64,000 bases of DNA from Limanda limanda (lineage: Eukaryota; Chordata; Actinopteri; Pleuronectiformes; Pleuronectidae). The stretch spans positions 7,268,522-7,332,521 of the forward strand of contig NC_083638.1 of the NCBI RefSeq assembly GCF_963576545.1, written 5' to 3'. The notes under the pieces are model-generated. The model saw nothing but the letters and a program-made list of their open reading frames with translations. It did no database searches and was not told where the DNA came from. Shown piece after piece: positions 34,186 through 48,044 of the stretch. The position numbers were made by a program, and so were the translations under genes. Within the stretch, counting starts at the first letter, position 1. Each line of letters begins with the position of its first letter.

Positions 34186-37100
34186 GTAATTGGATTAGCA
34201 TTATGTCCCGGTGCTGTTCAACACAAATAAAAATCACCTGTTAGCATTCAAACAATGTCCTAATTATCACAGAGTTATATGTGCTGTGTTCAGTAAAGTG
34301 GGACCAATAACTCATCATAACAAAGACATAAACCCGTCTTTATTTTAGTGTCATAATAAAGTATTGTTTCCTGCACCTTAAGCAACAGACTCATCATTTC
34401 ATTCAGGCCAGGTGCTTCTGAGCAGTTCAAAATAAAAATGACATATTGCATAGTTATGAACACATTTTGTTTTTGGTGACCAACCCTTGACATCATTGTG
34501 TCAGAATGAAGTATTGAGGAAGATCCTTGTTGGGAAACCAAACTCTGCAGGAGAGTTGAAAAAAACAGCCTTTGTCCTCGTAACTCATCAGTGGATTATG
34601 TTACCATGAGTTGCTTTCTTGCCTATTTGAAGTGTATGTTAAGACAGATTAAATCGTTTTTAAGACGGTATAAGTGGCCATTATACAGCCCAAAGGTTGT
34701 AGGCTCCCAGCCCATTGTTTACCTTGTATCATGATACTGGCATAGTATCCCACTAACCACCACATCTTTATCTAAGGCAGCCTGGCTGTTGTCTGAGCCC
34801 GTCTTGTGTATCCTGCGTCCATTGGGAGGCAAATCCTCAGAAATGAAAGCAATGCGTATATGCAAAATGCTCTAGACACATTAACCATGTAGTGCCATGA
34901 TAGAGCATGAAGCCATTCTGTAATGAGGTAGTGAGGTAGGATGCCGTGGCCATGAGAGAGCATCAGCAGTTTGTCTCTTGAGGGACATGTGAGCGATGGA
35001 GCAAACCAGCGGAAGACCTTGAAGGAACGGGCTGAAGACGCCGGAAAGAGCATCTTTTGAAATGTAGATCGGTGATACCGGGCTGAAGACCCTGGAGGAG
35101 GTGCAGCAGGCAGTAGTGTCCACCTCCATGAATACGTATTATAATATAACTGCTTGTTGTAGCATTCCTCTAATGGCTAAAGGAAAGAAACATGTTTGTT
35201 TCCATGAAAACATTTGAGACTGATCCAAGTTTAGAGAGAATCCAGAAAGCTGCAGCTGACTAAAAACTTGTTGTTCAAATTAGATAAAATTATGAAAATC
35301 TGAGACCTCTGTTGGAAATGAATCGTGGTGAATACCATTCATGATACTGTGCAGTCAGTTGCTCCGTGTGCAATTTCAACAGAGACTTTATCCACTACAC
35401 AATCCATTACACTTTAATAAATGGCCTATTGTAACCTTGAGAAACTCGGCTATGAGACATAACGTAATAAAAAGGTACTCCGTTCTCATATGAGTGAGCC
35501 GGCTCAGAGTTCCAGTAAAGGGTGTATATTTAAATTAAAATTTGCTGGTGGGGGAGATTGGAGCACAATGCATATTCAGATGCTAATTTCCAGGCATTTG
35601 TCTGCGGAGCAGCGGAGCAAATAATTTGACTTTGTGCGGGACAGTGCCCGGCGCCAGCTCACGTTGAAGAGGTGGAAATTAAATGTTTATAAAATGATGC
35701 AAAAGAAAATCAGTGGTAATGCAGTAAAAAATAATATCCCCTCAACGTTTGAACAAATAATGACAAACTGAATCTGTGAGAGTTTGGTTGATCCAGCCCT
35801 GTGTGAAGAAAAAGTTTGTTTAAACATCTTCCTCTCATTATTCACAGTAAGAAGTAATATCAGTGGCTTTTATACTTTGCACGATGTTGTGACACAGCTC
35901 TCTCTCTCTCTCCAGTTAAATGTTGATATATGTTCTATATTGAACGTTTTCTACTCCAGAGGTCACTTACAGGCGGACAAGGGTTCACATCTGGACTAAG
36001 GTCGTCCTATCCAGACCAATAATCAATGAATCATTGATTGTTTCTATTTGAACTGGTGTAGCCAATAGGGCAGTAGTTCATAAGTTTCACAGATCAATTG
36101 CATGTGTTGTAAATCATCTCACGTGACCAATCAAATCTGTGAATCCCGATGAGCATTCTGAGCAGAGACATTATGATGCTCCTGTCCTTTGCCTGAGGAC
36201 ATTCTCTCTATTTTGACCTCTGAATGTCTTTTGAATAACCCTGTTGTTGTTCGACAGCAGCTGATTGTTTCACTGGATTTATTTGTGCTCCAGAGTTCCC
36301 TGCTTTGTCACGATCATTTGTTTAAAATGTGGGATGTGCATGAATTCAAATGATGGAATCTCCCAACGTTTAACCACTGATTAACACAGAGGGCAATTAC
36401 GTGGTGATTGCTCATTAAGGATGTAAATTCCGCATGAAAGCGTGTAGAGCCCTTGTTTGTGTGCTGCTCATATCCTGTTGCGGTGCCTCTTTGTGTGTCT
36501 TTCTGCGCCAGTGGTGGCGCTTCCTGATAAATGGGCCTCCAGATGTGTGTGAAGCCTATCTCTGGCAGTGAGGAATATTGGCTCTCCCTCCTACTTTATC
36601 ATGGAGAGGCGGCTCTGACAGAAACCCTGACACAGAAAACCTCTCCTAGAAGGGAAGTGGAGACAGCTCGGGCATAATTAGAATTAATGCAGAGAAGTGG
36701 AATAAGGAAATGAGCCATCACAATACAGATCAGCTCTTCATTTCAATTTTATGCTTCACTCGTTGAATTTCATGGGTAATAATGGATCGGCAAGGCTGAC
36801 AATCATTACTGCTTGTGATGACAAATCCGTGAATGTCTGCACTGGTTCTTTATGCTGCTGTGGACAGAACAATGAGGGGAAAACACTATAGAACCAGTGA
36901 GGCAGCCAAACAGACACAAAGGTGGAGCAGAGAGGGAATTCTAATGGGATATTTAGTGTTGACTTGTTTAACCCTTGGACGGAAACACCCACAGGTCCAA
37001 GGATGTTATAATTTGAGGATTCAGTAAATACTCAAAATAATTTCCTATACATCATTGGGATCTTTCCAGTGACACTATATTTTTGCCTTTATTTCAAGAT

Positions 37101-37669
37101 TATCCAGATACCAGTAACACCCGCATATCGACCCCGTGCTTAATTTTTAAGGCAAAAATGAACACTGCATAAATCAGAGCTTTGGGGGGTGATGAGACAG
37201 AGATGAGAGGAGCTACTAGTAATTCAATAATATGGAAATGTGCAAATAATTAATGAACACTTTATTGAAATTCGACTTAGGCTTGGAGAATGAAAATGAA
37301 ATAACTTTCCAACCCAATATGGAACTGGGATCCACTCCTGGTGTTTGACCTGATTGTTACAGGTCTTAAGACGTTGGCTAAAAACCACAACAACCTTTGT
37401 TTCCTGTCATTCACGGTTTTAAAACATCACCTCACTCTATTCAAAAAGATCCAACTCTATATCACTCCTTGATCCAAATAATCTGAATATGTTTTACCAC
37501 AACACGTTCTGAAAATCCTCCAGTGCTTCTCTTTTCATCCTCTCCATCAGTTTTTTAGGTTTAATATTCTCCTCCTCGCCAAGGTCACGATCTAGAGTGA
37601 GATCAAGTGTCTCATCCTCAGATGGCCCTCGCTGTTCAAGGTGGTCTCACGAAATGTCAGGTGAGCAAG
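34186..37669. other. Non-coding stretch with conserved-element-like patches
   Basis: No gene supported. Two patches are unusually rich in TAAT/ATTA-type cores and balanced in composition, like vertebrate conserved non-coding elements: about 35530-35660 and about 36355-36450. This impression is from composition only. A CT microsatellite lies near 35900-35915. Confidence 0.3.
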
Positions 37670-38140
37670 ATAAAGTGGTGTTAGAGCGGCTTAGGAGGTC
37701 GTGCGGGTCGCACCTTACTCTGACGTGTGGTGGTCGGATCCCTGGCTCCTTGTGGGTGTCTCCGGGCAAGACGCTGATAAAGAACTGTGAAGTTGCTGGA
37801 ACTAGAATTGCCACCCTGGAGTTTTGTGGATCCTCCAAACACTGCAGTTTACCTACTTTGTTTTCTTACTTATGAGGTCAATCAATTAATCATTGAGTCC
37901 AAGAGACAAATGGCCAAGGCTTCAAGAAATTCCTTGAAGACAGACTTAACCTCCCAAATCTCAATGTTTGTGCTAAATCTGAAAACTGATGTTCTGCAAG
38001 GTAAGGTACAGAGACTTTGTAATTTCATTATCAAATTTCTCAGCAGTTCATCTACGAGTCCAAGTTAACCTTTGTACCAAATATGAAGAAATTCCCTCAG
38101 GGCATTGTTGACACAAGAATGAGACAAGCAACCCAAACAC
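37670..38140 (+). mobile_element. Degraded SINE-like element with adjoining dispersed repeat
   Basis: The first half has 'gttagagcggcttaggaggtcg', a B-box-like 'ggtggtcggatccctgg', and 'gtgtctccgggcaagacgctga', which I recognise as the tRNA-derived head and following body of a common fish SINE (usual form 'gtgtccttgggcaagacactga'). The second half contains 'catctacgagtccaag' and 'ccaaatatgaagaaattccctcagggc', close to another common fish repeat ('ctcgagtccaag … ccaaatttgaagaaattccctc'). An earlier diverged copy of the second motif is at about 37890-37940. Confidence 0.55.
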
Positions 38141-41100
38141 ATGATGCTTCCGGAAACAGGAAGTACTGAACAATACAGGTAATTATTAGCAATTGCTTAA
38201 ATCCTAAAGCATTGCCAGCCCAAAACAAAATGTATTAAGTTAACAGTGAATCTAGGGAGAAATACAATCCTGAAAAGCCCATACTCCATCCCTGGTGCCC
38301 ATTGAAAGCCAACACCGCCCTGCACAATGCAAACTACAATTTTGCAAAGGCTTTACTTCTTTAAGAAAGCACAGCTCATCAGAGACTTCGCAGGATCCAG
38401 CACAGATTTCTTTACGTTGTATTTTTTAAATTATTCTTAATGGTGCAGCACACCAAGTGCTATTAAACATAATTGAGAGGTGGGTCCCTGTTGGGCACTT
38501 CCCTCTCTGCTGACAGCGATTGTGGGTTTTGAGAACCAGAGTTCATTAATGGGTATTAGGACAAAGCTCACACAGGAGACCACGTTGTCAAAGAGACGTA
38601 ATATCTTCCTCATTACAGCAGGTATCAAATGCATTGGCACACACACCCATAGGTCTCCATTTCATTATGCCCTTGTTATGATCCCCGGGGTGAAAATCTA
38701 AATGAAAGCATATTGCACCTGCACTGACATCCACTTGGCAGACTAGTCTCTAAAGCTTTAAATCATTTGATTAGCTGGCAGCGGAAATAATTATGAATCT
38801 GTTTCTTCCCATCAACGGAAATGGAAATACATTACAGTTATTTTGTATTTTCATACAATTCTTGCAAAAAAATGATTATCAATTGCTAATTTATATTGAA
38901 TAATTGAATTTTCCTTTCTGTGAGCAATGTAACAAACATCTTAAGGCTGTAAAATGTATTAATTATTACATTTAGCATTTAAAACTAATTTGCAGACAAA
39001 TATATAAATATATTTTTTAATGCAGCTACCAATTATGATGGCATTTCTCCATAATGTAGCTCTTGAGGGCATTAGTCACTGTGTCTGCAGGTCACTCACT
39101 AAGTGCATTGTGCATTGTCTGCAGCTGCCTGACTGAATTCAGCTGATGCATTTCCCAGTGGCAGTTGCCTTAGCAACCAAGGTCGTGGGACAGAACCCGA
39201 CACATGTAGTAGAGGATGTGAAACGATAGACACGAGCCGCAACAAATAACCTGTGTCTCATGACCAGTTCGTAAATCTGCTGGAAGCAGCTCCAGATATC
39301 TTGAGCTAAAGCAATTGGAGTGAGATGTGTTTTTAATGTTTACGATTGAGTTTCCAAACTAAATCTTCTGGTCCCAGGAAGAAAAACCTTTAATGGACAT
39401 GTAGTACGTCTGACGTAGTTATAGGCCAATGGGAAGGATTCTTGTTGTGGAGTTAATTGATTTTTTAAAGATTTGATTCCAATCTATGTCCCACAATTGG
39501 CTTATTTGACTGTTTCCCTGCATTGCTCAAAGATCCTGTGTCGCAGCAGGGTGAGACAGACAGGGAGACGGATCGGGGGGCGGGGATGGAGACAGAACTG
39601 GGAGCACTGACAATCACAATAATTCAATCTTCTGTTCCCTGCGGCAGCACAATGTATATTATTCATCTAAATGGAGCTACCAGCCTCCACACTCAGGGAA
39701 CGACTGGTTTCAGTGAAGGCTTGGTCTTTCAGGCACGGCACCAGGATGACCACTGCAGCTGCTTATTAACTATCAGAGATTCAATGATGCTTTCCAGCTA
39801 TATTCCATATCATGAAGAGTTGGTCATAGGAAAATCAGGATTACTTTATTGATACTTAAATTAACATTACACTTTTGATCTTAGGTAATTATGCAGAAGG
39901 GCTTGATTTCACAATGACGCCATTAACAACTTTAACCGTATGATGTAGCCGCTTAAACCTTAGAGGTAATAAAGCCGTTCTACAGAGCACAGGTGTAACT
40001 AATGACAGTAATAATGGCTGCACACTGGTCAGGGTTTCCCAGTTCCAGGGTCCTGATGTTGTGCAAGCTGCCTCTTTGCCATGATTCACTGGGACGCCTG
40101 GATGTAGCAGATCCATCATGGACTTTACACCTGTGCTCGCTGGGATGAAATAAAGATAAGGTATCTGCAGTGAGAGATGTCTCTGAGGGTGGGAACACTT
40201 TTAACATTCCCAGTATCACATAGAGTCGGCAACCTTGTGCAATTCCCAATTCACTGAAGCTTTGTCAAGCTTTAACCTGCAGAGGTCTAATCAAACAGAA
40301 TGGCTGAGTGGGTGTGCAGGGTCTTCAAATAGAAGGATACATGGGAGTAAGAGTACAGGAAGTACAGGAAATACAGAAGCTCCCAACTATTCTGACACTA
40401 AGAAAAATTATTCTGACTAGGTTTTTTTATTTCAAAATAAAAACAGGAAAAGTCGAACTCAGAGTATCCAACCCAATAGAACGCAAATCATAACAAAAAA
40501 AATCAAGGTATATGTCCAAAAACTAAAAAGGCACCATAGCAGAAAAAAATATTTAAGGTTCCAGGAGCAGAATCATGAGTGTTATGACTCAGAGTCATTT
40601 CATATCCGGATACAGTAACAAACATTACTCATAACTTTCATAAATTGGGGGCCATGGTTTTGCAGAAGATAGGAGCCTCTTGAAGTCTTATGAATTCGGG
40701 TTTTGATTTGAGCACTTTGTCCGTAGAGAGCGTATAATAGAGCATGATATGAATCCTTGGATGTTTTTCTATCGTTGCAGGATTATATCACAAAAACTCA
40801 AGTGTGGTGGTCTAATAGAAAACCAATAAACAACTTTATCAGCCAAAATACTGGTACAAGAATATAATAAACATGCCAGGGACACTACAACAGTGAAACA
40901 AAATGGATTTGAATGATGAGGTGCTTCAGGAGTCAGTACAGCAAACAGTGAAGTCACATGTGGCTGCAGCTGCTTTGGTAAATATTGCAAATAAAAGTGC
41001 GTCTTTAAAGTCAGACGAGCATTTGGAACATACTTGGGTTTAAAAATGCAAAATACTGTATATCCCCAACAGCCACATTAATATTACCTCTTAAAATACA

Positions 41101-43394
41101 CTACCTACATATTGTTATACTCTTTGTGTTGGACTCCTGCGTAGCTTGTGTACATTTAGGAGCCCAGCTTCAGTGTCTCTGGATCCTCTCCCCTCATCTA
41201 TTCACAAACCTCCCACTGCTGCTCCTGACACGTCAGCCCTCACAAGCTGCTTTAAACCCAGCGCATGAATCCTTAATTCACCTACGTGCTGTTACACTGT
41301 GGTCCTCTGCTACAAATCCTCAACATCCATCTTCCACAGGACACAGACTATAGACTTCCAACTCTGCTGGACTGCTTCTGCCCTGAACCACTTTCCATCG
41401 ACACGCTTCATCTACCGCGACCTCCTGCTGTTCTCTGAGCTTCACAAAATCCACGGAGTACCATGACTCTGACAACAAGTGCAGCTTTAGCCTGCTTTGT
41501 TTTATTTTTCTCTATCTTCCATTGAAACGTGAATACTTCATCCTGCTGTATGTCCTACTTTCTCCCTCCGGGTCCGTTTGATGAGTCACTCCAGCTTTAC
41601 CTGGCTTCTTCCTCTGTTTATGTTTCATCTACAGCAGCTTCTCACACTAAGTCCCAGTTTAAGTGTTCTCAAGATAGAGGAAAAAATAATGTTTAAGAAA
41701 GAGAAATCACAACGTCATGTTTCCAGTCAATATATGATCATATGAAAGTATTAGGGGCTTTTGAAAGGGAACGATTTTGAAAATAAGTTGAAATATTTGG
41801 AGAATTAAGTTATAATTTGAGGGGATTTAGAGGGAGAATATAAATTAGCCTGTTGCCTTCATTACTCTGAGGAATGTTGAGCATTTTGCAAAGTTATAAT
41901 TTAGTTCAAGTTTAACAAACAACACAATGCTTCTTCTTCTGTCATGTTGGCACCACATTACCATAAATACCAGGACTTTGAAGAGACCGAAATCTAATCT
42001 GAAGAAGGAAACACACGAACTCCGAGGAAATTGCTTCTTTTGTGGAGGAGGAAATGTTTGGTAGTGGTTTACTGATTTTACGTCTTTGTGATATCAAAGA
42101 GGTTTTATAGTTTCTCAAGAAATAATGAGATCGGTTCAAGATTTTGGATTCTGAAGGCAAGCACAGTTTTTTTTTATTCTTGATATAATGACTTTATTCT
42201 CGTAATATTTGACCCCCTTTCAATTAATTACAACTTCAAGGTTTAAATATTACAACTTAATTTGAATAATACCACATTAAAATGTACATTCAATACAGCA
42301 CGTTTCTTTTTTTTCAAAGTAGATTCAGTGCTCCAGAGTTCTTTTATAATTTCATTGAACAACAGTCAAGAGCATCAGCTCTCTCAGGCTCGCTCGCTGC
42401 CACCTGACCTCCCGGGGATCAGCAGGTCTTGGCAGACTACGCCCCCACTCTGGATGTAACCTCTGGCACGAGCCCTTAATGGAGGCCATCTCGCAGTTAA
42501 TCCCGAGTTAAGCCTCCAGTCAAAACAGAGCCAGAGGGAGCTGGAGTAGATCTGGTTTGAAGACCGGGGCTGGAAACAGAATGAAGAGGCACATGATTAT
42601 GCATTTCTGAGCAATATATTTCTTTTTCATTCCCATTTAAACTAACACACACTTTCTTTACTCTGATGAGATGTCTGTGTGCCATTGACCTCTAATACGC
42701 TTTTACTAATTTCCTTTGGGCCTTTTAAAGCTCACAAAAAGGACATTTCACTTGAAAGCAGTGATAAGTATTTGAACTTGGGTCGTTCAGATAAAAAGGT
42801 CATTCACTTTAATGTCTCTAACTCCATGTTTCAATGCTCAAATACAATATTAAAGGTTTGTGGCCTAACCAAAAATAAACTATCTTTATTATACCAATAC
42901 TCCTGTATCCTCCTTAAACAGATTCTTCATGCACAATAGGAAAATATCCAATGTTCTCTGGCCCTCATACTCAATTTCTTGGTTCCTGTCTTTGCATCAA
43001 ATGCAGAGATACACACTATTTGTTGAAGCACAACATTCCCGACCTGACGTGCAGGCAGCAAAGGAAGCAGATCTTTTAGTATTCCAAACATGCGGGCGGT
43101 GACTGGTCTTATTAAGCGTGAAGCCCAGTGGACTCCAGCTCGCAGGCTTCCTCCACAAGTCCTTTATCACCTGTTGAGAGCTGCTGAGCGTGGGCGGCGT
43201 GAAATAAACAGAGGTATGAGCCGTCCTGCCGCGAAGCCACGGCGGCCATCATCTCACTAACAGAAAGAGACATCACCCTCCGAGAGCAGAGGGGGTGCGG
43301 GACCTTCAGGAGATCACGTGATCGCAAAAATCAAATGTGCATTCAGACGAAATTAAAAACAACGGAAGCTTGATGTCAGGTTTTTATCACAAAT
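38141..43394. other. Long non-coding stretch with conserved-element-like patch
   Basis: No supported gene. About 38730-39060 is AT-rich with many TAAT/ATTA/AATTA cores and is followed by 'cagctaccaattatgatggcatttctcc', which resembles a conserved developmental enhancer in composition. The open frame at 39523-39852 (109 codons, plus) matches nothing I know. About 41130-41680 is pyrimidine-rich on the plus strand, with short open frames but no recognisable domain. Confidence 0.3.
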
Positions 43395-43830
43395 TATAGC
43401 TACCGAGTGAGTTATGAGCCAAGAAAGAACCTGTTAAAAATTGAGATGTATTATTTTATATAAGTGGATGGAACGTACATGGACCAAACTAGAGATAGTC
43501 AAAATACAATTTTCTCAACAGTGGTTTCTGTCTTTTTAATCACTTCTCATCACTCTAGTGTTTTTCCAAAAGACGTTTCTTTCCTGGTAGATTTGGCTTC
43601 ATAAGTAATTTGATGCTTGATTGACAGCTGAGACTGGCTTCTGATTGGTTGAGTGCTTTCATCGCCGGCGACTCCATCCCCTCTGATTCCTTCACTGCAC
43701 TGAATCTGGCTTCAAATGTACAAGATGGTTTTTGTATCCGGGATATTTTGCATAGATTTCTGGATAATGGGAGGAAGAGGAGACGTGGCGGCCATCTTTA
43801 AACACAGTCTATGGTTAAGAGTGGGGCGTA
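43395..43830. repeat. Degraded MITE-family relative
   Basis: The right end reads 'aaacacagtctatggttaag', close to the AGTCTATGG terminus of the MITE at 26135-26549. The interior has 'gattggttgagtgcttt' and 'ggcggccatctttaa', phrases typical of that abundant fish family, and 'catggaccaaacta' near 43480, the reverse of the 'tagtttggtccatg' found in the MITE. The left end is not identifiable. Confidence 0.4.
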
Positions 43831-44795
43831 AGCTTTGTACTTATTTTAAATTAGGGAAACAAATACATTGTAATTCATACATTTCATGCACACAGTTTTT
43901 AAAGTTACTTAAAATAAGAAAGTGCGACAAACATACTAATTTGAATCTCGTCCTAATTGGGCTGCTTTCAGCTGACGGAGGAGTTTTGAGCAGTAATTAC
44001 GGACAGAGGACGCCACGAGCCTCTGCTGCAGACATCGTCACTCTGCTGATCCTGCAGTAACATGAAGGAAGGAGTGGAGGCTGCAAACTGTGTCACAGCA
44101 AGTGACCACGTCTTGATCAGCTTGATGAGTGAACGTGAGAATTAGAAGATGGATCTGCAATATCAACCCACACCGAGTGGTCCCTGAAAAACAAGTGATG
44201 TCCAAATCCCCATTGAATGCCTTCACATCTTCCCTACACGTCTTTAAAGGCACTTAAATGAGATCAAACTGAGGCAAATGCATTCAGGCGTTAAAACCTG
44301 ACATCAACAATGCCCGGGATGTGCTGCATAAAGCTCTGAGGTTATTCTCTTCATAAATATGGTTTCCGAGTAGCTGAGTAAATTTAAACGCTAAGGATTT
44401 GTCACTGATACAACAGAAGCTTAAGCTGCGGTGGGTTTTTCTCCCGGTTTTTCTCCTCAACCAGACGATCCGCGGCTGAGTCTGACCTCAGATGACTCGT
44501 GAATGCAATTAACCACCTGCTGGAGAAGGAAACCAGCAGAGCACTGGACCCCGAGGACCGAGCTTCAGGAGCGCTGACCCACATCGTGTTTACACTGCAT
44601 TTGTTTCTTGGGCTTTTTTTGAACAGGGTGGAAATGTGGGCCACAGAGAACAGAAGACTCCAGATATGCAAATATGATGATGGATGGTGGTATTACTACT
44701 ACTAACTGTAATTTTGTATCACTATATATACATATAAATATATAACATTGATTAATACATGTTTAATACAATTTATGCAACTGTTCTGCTTGTTT
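43831..44795. other. Non-coding stretch
   Basis: I see no supported gene. The opposing open frames at 44402-44671 (minus) and 44499-44705 (plus) overlap each other and have no recognisable motif. Confidence 0.35.
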
Positions 44796-45170
44796 CCTCC
44801 ACCAAGGAAGTTTTGTTTTGGCCCCTGATTTGTCAGCAGGATTACGACTCAGAGGATTTCACTGGAACCTGGCGGAAAGATGGGACACAGGTCAAATAAG
44901 AGGCCATTGAATTTAGGGCAGATGCAGGAAAAGGGATCTGGTGGATTTCCTTTAATCCATTTCTTCATTATTTAGAGAATTTCCAGGGGAAAGCGGCATT
45001 GGTTTTAATGGGGGGGTGAGTGAGTGGGGGTGAGGGGGTTGGAAATCTGGCGCACTTAGGAAACTGATATTGATGAATGTGTGCAATTTGGTGCAGATCT
45101 ACAAAATGTGGATGTAGCAGATTTAATTGTGGTTTAATTAGGGTTCTTGTTTCAGATGGTTACACAGATA
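44796..45170 (+). repeat. Dispersed fish repeat, near-complete copy
   Basis: It starts 'tttcctccaccaaggaagtt' and continues with 'gtcagcaggattac', 'gagaatttccagggg', 'gaatgtgtgcaatttggtgc', 'atgtggatgtagcagattt' and 'gtggttt'. This is the order of motifs of an abundant teleost dispersed repeat. Partial copies in this window are at about 29885-29960, 55960-56450 (minus), 58260-58490, 60000-60200 (minus), 61890-61985 (minus) and 63810-63945 (minus). I do not assign a transposon class. Confidence 0.6.
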
Positions 45171-47204
45171 CGTAATTATGAATAATGTTTCATTTCTGTC
45201 ATCCTAGATTACAACTGGATAATTAAGGAGCAAGAATAAAAGGAATAACAAAAGGGATATGCTTTTGGTTCTAGTTTGTAAAGTGCAATGCTGTACCGAG
45301 GTTGCACTTTTCCAATATCTTTAATTTAAAACCCATCACCCAATTTTCTGCCACATCTTGTGTTTTGAATTGTGAAAGTGAGGTTTAACATTGAGTTTAC
45401 ATTTGGAAAAATGTAGTTTCTTAAGATTCTTGTGCAACGCAGAGTTTACCATTTCCCAGGTTATCATAATCGAAGCAGAAAACCCAATTACAGCAAAGCC
45501 ATTTACCCACAATGAGTTCAGCATTTACAGCCGTAATAAAACTGTTGTCATTAGAGAGCATTATGACCGTTAGCTCCAGCTTTGGCACCGCTGGAATCAA
45601 AGTGGCACGGAAACTGTGCGAGCTGCCCAGTGCAAACACCACAAAGCTCAGTCTAATGAAAGCTGCAGTGCTTTGCTCAAAGGGGATTTGAACCACCAAT
45701 CAAATGTTCACAGACTGTGCAAATCAGACGCCTTGGCCGCCTAAAGCTATAACAGCGTCTGTGTTCTTGCCAATAACAATTAGTCAATCTCAGACTGGCC
45801 TTTGTCCAGAATAATGAAGTTCATAGTCAGCGAGGTTGCAGTTGTTGCTCCGCTTGTCCCGGAGCAAGTTGGTTCATTTAGAGTCTATCAGGTCGTCATC
45901 CAAGTTAGAGCATGAGTTATTATTGTCTGAATAAATATAATTTGGCGTTACAGAAGAATATACAGCTTGTGCTATTAAATGTCTTTATTAAATTACGACT
46001 TCTCTGTCTGAACCTGCAGGAATTGTAACAGTGAAAGAAGAACTGGAGAATCAGGTTTTTGTTGGCAATTGTCATAAATGTGCTGTTGTTGAAATGTGTT
46101 AAAAGTTTATTCATAATGTAATTTCTCCAAACAAATCAAATCTGACTCTGCACTTCCTTGGGCCCTTAACCATTCACAGGCCAAGACGATAAGATGAACA
46201 GTTCCCAATATTTGAGCCACATATTGAACATACAGACAGATTTCTGGAATATGCCGTTGGAACAAGTTAGTCGGGCAAACTTTCATTTGCAGTGGCGTTG
46301 TCCCTGTAGATTATTTTAACATGCTCATTATCAAATCACACTTTATTGGCTTTACTGCCCTTCGCTGGGCCATTAACAATAAATGTGCCAAGTGATAAAA
46401 TGATTAGATGAACATTTCTCGAGCTGGACTATATGGATTTCCGTATGAAACAGTGCCACATAAAATGTTTTACCTTACTAGCTTGTCCGTATTTTATAAA
46501 AAATAGCTTCCGTCCCATTGCGTTTCACCTCATCTATATGACTTCACACTTGGTTGACATCAAAACACAATGTGGAGGAACTCCATTAAACTACCACTCA
46601 TTAATTACCATTTCACTGGAGTGGGTTCACCAGTTGAGTTCATTTCTGCTTAAGAGGATTTTGAAGTACGCTGTAATTAAAATGCACTCTGCCTCATTCT
46701 TTATAAATGCTGTGAGTGATGCATACAAAGTGGCCAGATGTGTGTCATATTATATTTCTGTACAAAAGACTGACAAACGAACACACACCCTACATGCTCG
46801 TGAAAATAAGGACACCTGAGAAGACATCTTGATAAGTTGTTCATGCTTAGAACATGTGAGAAACCTTATAACATGTGTCGTGTACCATGGAAATATTTGA
46901 CCCATTATATTGACTTGTTTTGGTGGCCTGACTGAAAGGAGCTGTGTGAAAACAATCAAGAAAGTAAAGCTACGTCTAGGTTCATCTCATATGCTAAGGA
47001 AGATGTTGTAGTTTTTGTAGTGTGGTTTATGTTTTGATTGCAAAAACTAGTGAACCAAATATATGGAAACTTGATAGATTTCACGATTCTGCCGTTGTGG
47101 AACCGAACGTTTGGAGATAAAGCTGGAGACACAAGTAGCATAATTTCAAAATAAAACAGGAAACAGAGATCAAGTGGGATAGCCCTGGCTGCCTGTTTTG
47201 TTTT
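45171..47204. other. Non-coding stretch with conserved-element-like patches
   Basis: No gene supported. About 45420-45700 and 46430-46760 look like conserved non-coding elements: mixed AT-rich cores, few simple repeats, and an accidental 128-codon open frame at 46433-46819 (plus) that resembles no protein I know. Confidence 0.3.
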
Positions 47205-47450
47205 TAGGATTGATTTTTAATTTATTTGAATTACTTTTAAAGCCAGACATGGTGGGGCCCTCCCTATATTTCAGAACTTGTATCTCCATATAAACCAGGA
47301 CACAGATCCTCTGGTAAAACGTTACTGGCCATTCCAAAATCTAGACTGAAAACCAGAGCAGATGGAGCCTTTGCCGTGAGGAGCCCTACATGAGACGAGC
47401 AGAATCAGTTACCTGTTTTATCTCTCTTCTTAAGACACAACTCTTTATGC
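47205..47450 (+). mobile_element. L2-type LINE ORF2 C-terminal remnant
   Basis: Translated with frameshifts, the plus strand reads GPPYISELVSPYKPG, then LLAIPKSRLKTRADGAFAV, then LLKTQLF. This matches the post-reverse-transcriptase tail of fish L2-type LINEs (usual APxYLxELLxPYxPxR ... VPKSRLKTKGDRAFA). It is broken by frameshifts and has no catalytic domain. Confidence 0.6.
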
Positions 47451-47959
47451 TTAATAAGTTATTTATGATAACTCTCTGTAAGAAGCAAGGGTTGGTTGGG
47501 GGGGATGTATTGTAGCGTACTGCCAGTCTCGTATTCAGCCGTTCTCTTTTTTTAATTTTTAAGATAAACCAAACAAACAGTGGTTCATTACGTCTGCTCG
47601 CAGACACGAGTGTCCACTAGACGTCTGTGAAAAATGAAGCAGCAGCAGCTGAGTGCAGATTGTTCCTAAGAACAAGTGGACACAGACAATTATCATAGGC
47701 CATAGTGAGGATAGTGAAGTGAATAATAGATGGAAAGTATGAAAGGTAAATAATCAATTTTTAATGTCAACATCGTTAATTCATCTCGTTGAGCTAGCTC
47801 AATGTAAAACCAATATCAATATGTACAATTTAGCTCATACATTCATCCTTATGAGAAAACATCGACTCATTTTTAATGTTTTCTGGATCCACTGTTCGCT
47901 CATTGTATTGATCCAGTGTCTCTTAAAAAACAATATGCACACATACAGACAGACACACA

Positions 47960-47960
<1 letters not shown>

Positions 47961-48042
<82 letters not shown>
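47961..48042. repeat. (CA)n microsatellite, 82 bp
   Basis: An uninterrupted AC run, preceded by short ACAG-interrupted CA repeats. Open frames through it that read Thr-His or Cys-Val are artefacts. Confidence 0.95.

Positions 48043-48044
<2 letters not shown>

Noticed and set aside
46433..46819. 128-codon open frame
   Set aside because: No recognisable protein features; more like an accidental frame in complex non-coding DNA.
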